DNA of 43,798 nt from Bacillota bacterium (GTDB lineage Bacteria; Bacillota; Clostridia; Christensenellales; CAG-138). The stretch is from assembly GCA_023395595.1 (NCBI GenBank), contig JAEWYO010000033.1, forward strand, positions 1-43,798, written 5' to 3'. Shown piece by piece: positions 38,029-43,798 of this stretch. The notes below the pieces were generated by a model. The model was given only the letters and a program-made list of their open reading frames with translations. It did no database searches and was not told where the DNA came from. Made by a program: the position numbers and the translations under genes. The stretch's first letter is position 1, and every line of letters begins with the position of its first letter.

Positions 38029-40581
38029 ATGCTCAGAGGCAAACGAAAAGAAGGTCTGCTCCCCGACGCGTTCTTCCAGACTGTTTTTCAAACCAGCCCG
38101 GATGCCGCGCTTGTCACAAGAGTTTGTGATGGAGTGATCATGCATGTAAATAGCGGCTTCTGCCGCATAACGGGATATACACAAAAAGAAGCAATTGGTA
38201 AGACAACCTTGGATCTCAACTTATACTATGACGTTGCGGATCGCTTCTCGTTTCTTTCCGCAATGTCTGCAACAGGCGTGGTCGAGGACCGTCCTGCCGT
38301 GTTTCGCAGACGCGACGGAAGCCCCTATTATGCCTTGCTCTCCTCACGCTCGTTTTGGTCGGGCGGGTATCAATATGTCTGCGCCAGCGTGCGTGATATT
38401 TCGGAAGAACAGCGCATCGCCCGCGAAAGCAGCGAACGGGACGAGGAACTGCGCCGCTTGTTTGAAACCATGTCGCAAGGGGTGATCTATCAAAACCTTG
38501 CGGGCAACATCCTCTCGGCAAACCCGGCAGCCGAGCGCATGCTGGGGCTGAGCCTTGCCGAGCTCATCCAGCGAACAACGCGCTCAGAAGCATGGAATCT
38601 GCTGCGTGACGACGGTTCCCCCCTGCCGGAAAGCGACAATCCCGTCACGATCGCCGCGCAAACCGGCGCACCATGCGGGCCAATCACAATTGGAGCCTAC
38701 AACGCCAAGCGCGGAGACCATGTCTGGCTCTCCGTGACCGCAACGCCTCTGTTTCGCGGTGCAGAAAGAACCCCCTATCAGGTTTATGTCATCATGGAGG
38801 ACATCTCCGTTCAGAAAAGGGCACAAAGAAGCTATCAGCTGCTCTTTCAGGAGATGATGGATGCGTTTAGCCTGAATGAAATTATGCTGGACGAAGACGG
38901 CATGCCGGTCAACTATCGGTATCTCGCGGTAAATCCGGCGTTCGAGCGCATGGTCGGGCTTCCTTCCAGCGAGCTCGTCGGAAAAACTGTATTGGAATTG
39001 TTGCCGCAAACCGATCAATCCTGGATTGACACCTACGGGAAGGTCGCGCTCACCGGCGAACCCATCACGTTTCAATACTACGCGCAGACGCTGGATCAAT
39101 ACTTCAATGTTTCCGCCTATCGTCCCGCGCCGATGCAGTTTGCCTGTATTATTACGGACATAACCAGCCGCATCCAATACCAAAAGGAAAAAGAGCGTGC
39201 GCAAGAGCAGATCAACCGCCTTGCGCATATCTGCGACGTTGCACCCAGCTCCATTCTTGTCTACGACAGCAACGGGAAGATACTCTACTCCAACGAATAT
39301 ACCGCGCAGATGCACGGCTATACCAAAGAAGAGTTGCTGACGATGTATGTTTACGAAATCGCGCAGGACAGCAGCACCGCGATCATTGAAAGCAACATTC
39401 GGCACATCCGCGACACGGGGGATGTCGTCATGCGCCGAACCGTGATCAAGCGAGACGGAACACCAATCCCGCTGCTCATCTATGCGCGGCCGACCGAGTG
39501 GGACGGACAACCCGCGATTTTGGCCATCGGTACCAACCTGACGGAGCAGATTCGCGCAGAGAAAACGCTTCAAGAGAGCCTTGCGCAAAACCGCAGAATT
39601 CTCGAAAACCTGCAGGACGGATTCTTCCGCGCAGACCTGGACGGCAATTTCTTCATGATCAACCCACGCATGGCGCAAATCTATGGGTACGATTCCGTGG
39701 AAGAAATGCTGACAACCAGCGGAAAACGCATTTATGCCAATCTACAAGACCGGGCGGAGCTGTTTGCCAAGCTCAGCGTGCAAGAGCACGTCAACAGTTA
39801 TGTCTGTCAGGGCAAGCAGCGGGACGGCACGCTGATCTGGGTTTCCATGCACATGCAATATCTCAAGGATGATCATGGTGCAATCATCGGAACAGAGGGT
39901 CTGATTCGCGATATCACCAGCAGAAGGCGGCTCGAAAAAGAGTTTGAACAGCAACACCAGACGCTGTTGGAGACCAATGCAATTCTCCAAAAGCGGCTGG
40001 AGCAATCCATCAACGCCATCTCGAAAATCGGCGAACTGCGGGATGTCTATACCGCGGGGCATCAGCGGCGTGTTCAGCAGTTGGCCTGCGAAATCGGCTT
40101 GCGCTGCGGCATGACGCAGGATGCGATCACAAACCTTTCCTACGGTGCATTGATTCACGACATCGGGAAGATCTATGTCGCAAGCGATATCCTCAACAAA
40201 CCCGGCAAGATCACCAATCTGGAGTACCAGATTCTCCAAACGCACGCAGAGTATAGCTATCACATTGCGCAGGAGATGGATCTGCCGCAGGTGATTTTAA
40301 CCATGGTGCTGCAGCACCACGAACGCTTGGACGGTACCGGTTATCCGAACCATCTTACACAAGACGAGATCATACTCGAAAGCCGTATCCTCGCAGTTGC
40401 GGACGTGGTGGAGGCAATGACATCACATCGGCCGTATCGTCCCGCGCTGGGGCTGGATGCGGCACTCGCTGAGATTCAGGCGGGTCGGGGCACGAAATTT
40501 GACGCGCAGGTTGTAGATCTGTGCGTTGCGCTGTTTCGCGAGGAAGGGTTTGCGTTCACGACCTCTGCGATTACGGCATAA
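38029..40581 (+). CDS. multi-PAS HD-GYP cyclic-di-GMP phosphodiesterase
   Basis: An 850-residue cytoplasmic signalling protein without membrane segments. Five PAS sensor domains occupy about residues 14-130, 145-260, 270-385, 400-515 and 530-650 (each with an xANPAxERMxG- or NSGFCRITGY-like core and a DITxR/DISxE end). A coiled-coil link (EQQHQTLLETNAILQKRL) leads to the HD-GYP domain (about 670-850) with the HD pair His710-Asp711 in ALIHDIGK, His763-His764 and DGTGYP intact. HD-GYP enzymes hydrolyse cyclic di-GMP to pGpG or GMP. The ATG at 38029 has AGAGAGG about 13 nt upstream. It is convergent with a GGDEF cyclase gene, and the two probably oppose each other. Confidence 0.93.
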   Translation: MLRGKRKEGLLPDAFFQTVFQTSPDAALVTRVCDGVIMHVNSGFCRITGYTQKEAIGKTTLDLNLYYDVADRFSFLSAMSATGVVEDRPAVFRRRDGSPYYALLSSRSFWSGGYQYVCASVRDISEEQRIARESSERDEELRRLFETMSQGVIYQNLAGNILSANPAAERMLGLSLAELIQRTTRSEAWNLLRDDGSPLPESDNPVTIAAQTGAPCGPITIGAYNAKRGDHVWLSVTATPLFRGAERTPYQVYVIMEDISVQKRAQRSYQLLFQEMMDAFSLNEIMLDEDGMPVNYRYLAVNPAFERMVGLPSSELVGKTVLELLPQTDQSWIDTYGKVALTGEPITFQYYAQTLDQYFNVSAYRPAPMQFACIITDITSRIQYQKEKERAQEQINRLAHICDVAPSSILVYDSNGKILYSNEYTAQMHGYTKEELLTMYVYEIAQDSSTAIIESNIRHIRDTGDVVMRRTVIKRDGTPIPLLIYARPTEWDGQPAILAIGTNLTEQIRAEKTLQESLAQNRRILENLQDGFFRADLDGNFFMINPRMAQIYGYDSVEEMLTTSGKRIYANLQDRAELFAKLSVQEHVNSYVCQGKQRDGTLIWVSMHMQYLKDDHGAIIGTEGLIRDITSRRRLEKEFEQQHQTLLETNAILQKRLEQSINAISKIGELRDVYTAGHQRRVQQLACEIGLRCGMTQDAITNLSYGALIHDIGKIYVASDILNKPGKITNLEYQILQTHAEYSYHIAQEMDLPQVILTMVLQHHERLDGTGYPNHLTQDEIILESRILAVADVVEAMTSHRPYRPALGLDAALAEIQAGRGTKFDAQVVDLCVALFREEGFAFTTSAITA

Positions 40582-40643
40582 GCCGCAACATTCTCCCCTG
40601 CCAAACACGCCAGTGGCTGTATCTGCACCACTACCAAAACCAG

Positions 40644-40677
40644 AAAACGCGAACAGGCAATCTGTCCGCGTTTTTTT
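40644..40677 (+). terminator. intrinsic terminator of the HD-GYP gene
   Basis: AAAACGCG-a-ACAG (40644-40656) pairs with CTGT-c-CGCGTTTT (40662-40674), one mismatch, then T residues to 40677. It lies between convergent genes. Confidence 0.85.
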
Positions 40678-40704
40678 GCATTGATTCAAGTGACCTGCCC
40701 TATG

Positions 40705-41880
40705 CTATTCATCACAAAGAAACCGATATTTGCCGCTTTGGGCGTCATAGCAGCAGGCACAGTTCTTCCCCGCTTCCTTTGCGTGATAGAGCGCTTTGTC
40801 TGCATAGAGATACGCCCCCTGTGCCACGGCGGATGGCAGCAAGCACAACCCGACGCTCACCGTCACGCAATCATGCTCCATCGCTCCCTTGTGCGGAATC
40901 GCCATGCCTTCGACCAAGCGGCGCAAATCCTCCGCAACCGATTCGCAGCGGTTCACATCCTCTTCCTGCCAAACCGCGAGGAACTCCTCCCCGCCGATGC
41001 GACCGATCTCGATTTTCTGCTCGCTGCTGTAGTTGCGCAGAACGGCGCCAATGCGCCGCAGGAGCGCATCCCCTTCCGGATGGCCATAGCTGTCGTTGAA
41101 TTGTTTGTAATCGTCGATATCCAGCACCACACAAGCCATGCTGCTCTGGTTGATGACACAGTCGCCCAAGATTGCATCATAACGATCAAAGAGCATGCGC
41201 CGGTTCATCAGCCCGGTGAGCTCATCGGTCGTGGCGGTATGGTACAACGCAAAATTTGCCTTTTGTAGATTACTCTGGGCGATGATGTTTTCCAGCGCGA
41301 GTTTGGATTGATGATAGGAAATAAACAGCCCGACCGCAACGGAAAGCTGCGTGTACAAGACATCCATCCGCCAATGCTCCAGCGACTTGACTTCATTGCC
41401 GATAACAAGATAGAGAATGGAAAACGGCAGCACGGTCAGCAGATTTTGCAAAGGAGTCGTGTCAAACGAAATCTGTACCAGCAGAAACATCCAGATGCTC
41501 ACCACGCCCGGCTCGTCGCCGGAGAGCACCGTGCTCGCCACAATACCGCAAAGGTACAACGCGGCGGACACGAGAAAGATCAACAGGCGGGTATAGCGGA
41601 TACTCTCAACGGTAACGCTTCTAAGCAACTTGGTGAGATAGAGATACAACAGAAGGAAGAATGCAGCAAAGCCGGCAAACGAAGCGATGCTGATCGTTTG
41701 TTGCATCACAGGACCGTTGAACAGAAACAGAAGCCCGATGACCACTATCGCCAGAACGCTCAACCGCCGAACGATACGCAAATTCGCCAGGCCGGTCTCC
41801 GCGCGATAGCGCCGCACGGTTTCGCGGTCATGGCCCAGGTATCTCCAGCGTTGTATGCGTTCGAGTATTCGTTTTTCCAA
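40705..41880 (-). CDS. membrane-bound diguanylate cyclase (GGDEF)
   Basis: A 391-residue cyclic di-GMP synthase. Roughly six hydrophobic segments fill residues 35-190, a 7TM/MASE-like sensor region; a helical linker leads to the GGDEF domain (about 220-385) with TDELTGLMNRR, the substrate helix FNDSYGHPEGD and the active-site GGEEF at 296-300. No RxxD inhibitory site precedes the active loop, so product feedback at that site is not expected. I chose the TTG at 41880 because GAGGGG lies 6 nt upstream; a TTG 18 codons earlier has no ribosome site. It is convergent with the HD-GYP phosphodiesterase. Confidence 0.92.
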   Translation of the reverse strand: MEKRILERIQRWRYLGHDRETVRRYRAETGLANLRIVRRLSVLAIVVIGLLFLFNGPVMQQTISIASFAGFAAFFLLLYLYLTKLLRSVTVESIRYTRLLIFLVSAALYLCGIVASTVLSGDEPGVVSIWMFLLVQISFDTTPLQNLLTVLPFSILYLVIGNEVKSLEHWRMDVLYTQLSVAVGLFISYHQSKLALENIIAQSNLQKANFALYHTATTDELTGLMNRRMLFDRYDAILGDCVINQSSMACVVLDIDDYKQFNDSYGHPEGDALLRRIGAVLRNYSSEQKIEIGRIGGEEFLAVWQEEDVNRCESVAEDLRRLVEGMAIPHKGAMEHDCVTVSVGLCLLPSAVAQGAYLYADKALYHAKEAGKNCACCYDAQSGKYRFLCDE

Positions 41881-42001
41881 CGGTTTCCCCTCGTTCCATT
41901 GCACTCTGCGGCCGGTTGTTTCATCGCGGCGCAAAAAAGATCGTCCCGCATAGGAAGACGCAGGAAGATCTCTCTTTCAGAATTGCTTCATACAATGTAA
42001 T

Positions 42002-42031
42002 AGTATAGAGAAAATGAACCCAAAAATGCAA
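42002..42031 (-). promoter_or_regulatory. promoter of the GGDEF gene
   Basis: Minus-strand TTGCAT (42026-42031), 18 bp, TATACT (42002-42007). The leader to the TTG start is about 115 nt. Confidence 0.55.
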
Positions 42032-42170
42032 CCCGTATTCTTGTTAAAAATACGCGATTGTGGTGACTTTTTTATGGCTGGGCAGGTGTTCGACAAAAAA
42101 AGTGCGAAAATTTAAATGTTACATCGCAACATTCATTTCGGTTTCGACGCATTTTTTACAATACAGCATG

Positions 42171-43109
42171 TTACAGCAAGCGCTTCTTTTTGAAAAACAG
42201 CAGGCTCAGCACCACGACAAGAATGCTCAGCACGATCACCGCAGGATAGCCAAATCGACTGGTGAGCTCCGGCATGTACTTAAAATTCATACCGTACCAA
42301 CCAACGATGAGCGTCAACGGCAGAAACACTGTCGTCACCACGGTGAACACTTTCATAATCAGGTTTGCGTTGTAGTCCAGCGCCGCCATATACGCCTCGC
42401 GCACCTGCACAAGGCTATCGCGCAGCAGCTGTGCATTGGCGGACAGGCGGGCGATCTTATCCCGCGCGGTGCGAAAATGATAGAGTTGCTTTGCAGCAAA
42501 GAGGTCTCCCTCGTTTTCCAGCATCGCGTCAAACAGATCCAGCAATTGCTCGTAATAGTTACGGAAGACCAGAAGCTTGCGCCGGAGCGCCAGCACCTCG
42601 CTGTTGAAGTGCTTGCCCGTGGTGTTGTCCTCAATCTGCTCTTCCATCTCCGCAACCCGATGGTCAAAGCGTTCCAAATCACTGCCGTCCCGGCTTAAGA
42701 GCCGCTCAAAAAACGCGCAGATCAGGCGCTCGAGCGAAACCGTCTTACTATTCAAGCGCTTGAGAGTCTCCTCCAGCGCGACGGGGATGCTCTGGTCTTC
42801 GTCCCGCAGGGAGACGATGAGCATCAGGTTTTGTTTCACAAACAAGCCGACGCGATCCCGCGCGTCCTGATCGCCGGAGATTTCACGCACGGAGACAATC
42901 GCAAACAGATGTCCGTCTGCCATGTCCACGGCGGAACGAAAACGCCCCTCCGTCCGTTCGCATTCTTCGATGAGCGCCGCGCCAAACCCAACCTGCGCGC
43001 CTAATCCGTCCCGCAGCTGGTCGAGCGATACAACCCCCGCCGTGAGGTGCGTTTCGTCGAGCTGCTTGGGTTTGATCTGTTTCAGGGTGTCCGAAAATTC
43101 ATACAGCAT
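42171..43109 (-). CDS. CorA family divalent cation transporter
   Basis: A 312-residue channel protein for magnesium or related ions. A long cytoplasmic alpha/beta and helical domain (about 1-250) is followed by two C-terminal transmembrane helices; the selectivity signature YGMNF lies in the loop after the first (GWYGMNFKYMPEL), and the tail FFKKKRLL is basic as usual. The ATG at 43109 has GGAG 8 nt upstream; the open frame extends 24 codons into the divergent promoter region without a site. It stands alone, divergent from the DUF6440 gene. No magnesium riboswitch is visible upstream. Confidence 0.93.
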   Translation of the reverse strand: MLYEFSDTLKQIKPKQLDETHLTAGVVSLDQLRDGLGAQVGFGAALIEECERTEGRFRSAVDMADGHLFAIVSVREISGDQDARDRVGLFVKQNLMLIVSLRDEDQSIPVALEETLKRLNSKTVSLERLICAFFERLLSRDGSDLERFDHRVAEMEEQIEDNTTGKHFNSEVLALRRKLLVFRNYYEQLLDLFDAMLENEGDLFAAKQLYHFRTARDKIARLSANAQLLRDSLVQVREAYMAALDYNANLIMKVFTVVTTVFLPLTLIVGWYGMNFKYMPELTSRFGYPAVIVLSILVVVLSLLFFKKKRLL

Positions 43110-43186
43110 GATGACTTCTCCAACTGATTTGTTAAAATGATACCGTAATGCTCGTGCGTGTTGCTTGCGGGCAAACCTCAACGGTG

Positions 43187-43195
43187 TGGTATACT
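43187..43195 (+). promoter_or_regulatory. extended -10 promoter of the DUF6440 gene
   Basis: TGGTATACT (TG at 43187-43188, TATACT at 43190-43195) with only a weak -35 19 bp upstream. The leader is about 22 nt. Confidence 0.5.
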
Positions 43196-43223
43196 AGACG
43201 CATCAATCACAGGAGGTACCCCC

Positions 43224-43424
43224 ATGCGACAGGATGATCGCTTTATTCAAATCTATTCCAAAGGAATTGCAACCACAAACGAAATTTGGGTCGATCGCGA
43301 GACCGGCGTGAATTATTTTTTCCATGCCGCGGGCTACGCGGGCGGGCTCACCCCGCTGCTGGACAAGGACGGTAAGCCCGTCGTCACCGATACATACACG
43401 CTAGAGCACGAATACGCTCGCTAA
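43224..43424 (+). CDS. DUF6440 family small protein
   Basis: A 66-residue protein of the DUF6440 family, recognised by DRETGVNYFF and GYAGGLTPLLDKDGKPVV. It has no signal peptide or membrane helix and no known function. The ATG at 43224 has AGGAGG 7 nt upstream and the gene ends before a terminator, so it is a monocistronic unit, divergent from the CorA-type gene. The normal length of the family is about 60-70 residues. Confidence 0.85.
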   Translation: MRQDDRFIQIYSKGIATTNEIWVDRETGVNYFFHAAGYAGGLTPLLDKDGKPVVTDTYTLEHEYAR

Positions 43425-43444
43425 TTCTAAGACAATGCCCATAC

Positions 43445-43472
43445 AAGAGGAGCCAACCGCTCCTCTTTTTTT
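43445..43472. terminator. bidirectional terminator
   Basis: AAGAGGAGC (43445-43453) and GCTCCTCTT (43459-43467), nine perfect pairs with a 5-nt loop, followed by T residues; it lies between convergent genes. Confidence 0.88.
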
Positions 43473-43479
43473 GCGCCGG

Positions 43480-43791
43480 TTACGCGCGGAGGAGTTCCAG
43501 ACGGTAGACCACCGGGCGAATTCCGTCTGTGCAGCAGAGGATGCGCGTGCCGCCGGAACGATACCACGTGTTTTCATCCCCGCCGGAATAGAGCGCGGAT
43601 ATCGTCGCATACAGGTCGATCCACGCCCACGGGCAAAGCCCCTCCGGTTTTTCCGCGCCGCCGGAATAGAGGAACACATCCCCTTCGTTTTGCAGCGGGC
43701 ATGCGCCAACCGAAGCGCCCTCGCTCAAGTATTCTTCCGCCAGATCGGGATAAAACTCCCGTTTGAGTACCGTGATGCGCACGCTGTTCAT
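43480..43791 (-). CDS. TIGR04076 family protein
   Basis: A 103-residue protein matching the TIGR04076 family: VRITVLKREFYPDLAEEY at the start, CPLQNEGDVF, the PEGLCPWAWIDLY motif in the middle and CCTDGIRPVVYRLE at the end. The paired cysteines and aromatic motif are conserved in the family, whose function is not known. The ATG at 43791 is 7 nt from the right edge, so the ribosome site and promoter lie outside the window and an upstream start cannot be excluded. Confidence 0.85.
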   Translation of the reverse strand: MNSVRITVLKREFYPDLAEEYLSEGASVGACPLQNEGDVFLYSGGAEKPEGLCPWAWIDLYATISALYSGGDENTWYRSGGTRILCCTDGIRPVVYRLELLRA

Positions 43792-43798
43792 GCTTGTT

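Noticed and set aside
43109..43223. Magnesium-sensing riboswitch (M-box or ykkC-like) before the CorA-type gene
   Set aside because: The shared 114-bp divergent region is too short and shows none of the conserved segments.

Overview
The window looks like a chromosomal segment of a moderately GC-rich anaerobic Firmicute, most likely class Clostridia. The evidence is strong AGGAGG-type ribosome sites, several TTG starts, Gram-positive style promoters (TTGACA, 16-18 bp, TATAAT), YesM/YesN two-component regulation, lipoproteins with LxxC lipoboxes, a cobalamin riboswitch, and anaerobe enzymes (hybrid cluster protein, bifunctional AdhE). I cannot name a genus. I see no tRNA, rRNA, CRISPR array, phage gene or transposase.

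Layout. 1-4434 (all minus): a PadR repressor and a membrane 4Fe-4S protein, a CoA-disulfide-reductase-like flavoprotein and hybrid cluster protein, a redox-stress block. 4728-8520: a leucine-rich-repeat lipoprotein, two very small membrane proteins, a phytoene-desaturase-like oxidoreductase and a divergent TetR regulator. 8597-12734 (minus): a histidine phosphatase and a vitamin B12 ABC importer (ATPase, permease, lipoprotein) behind an adenosylcobalamin riboswitch with its own terminator and promoter. 12823-15407: D-aminoacylase-type amidohydrolase and a LysR regulator. 15446-19891: an unusually structured leader, adhE, an APH-fold kinase and a FlK-type thioesterase. 19954-23452: 6-phosphogluconate dehydrogenase and a 2-keto-3-deoxygluconate-type kinase (overlapping genes), divergent from an AraC regulator with well-spaced operator repeats. 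23462-27286: a set of small housekeeping or unknown genes (DUF3795, an unknown membrane protein, DUF4180, RluA pseudouridine synthase, thioredoxin, MgtC).

27434-37482 (minus) is the most coherent system: a GH94 disaccharide phosphorylase, a YesM sensor kinase, a sugar-binding lipoprotein, two permeases, a YesN response regulator and a phosphohexomutase. Together they would sense a beta-linked disaccharide, import it, phosphorolyse it to a hexose-1-phosphate plus free sugar, and isomerise the 1-phosphate to the 6-phosphate. No ATPase for the importer is in the window, so a shared MsmK-like ATPase is presumably used. The GH94 sequence looks more like N,N'-diacetylchitobiose phosphorylase than classical cellobiose phosphorylase, and its gene is preceded by a 13-codon open frame that looks like a diverged copy of its own start.

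37956-41880 holds a convergent cyclic-di-GMP pair (five-PAS HD-GYP phosphodiesterase against a membrane GGDEF cyclase). The right end carries a CorA-type transporter, a DUF6440 protein and a TIGR04076 protein.

The best candidates for something undescribed are the duplicated GH94 start (37429-37500), the structured adhE leader (15600-15860), the pair of small membrane proteins (5718-6129) and the FlK-like thioesterase next to an orphan kinase (18653-19891).
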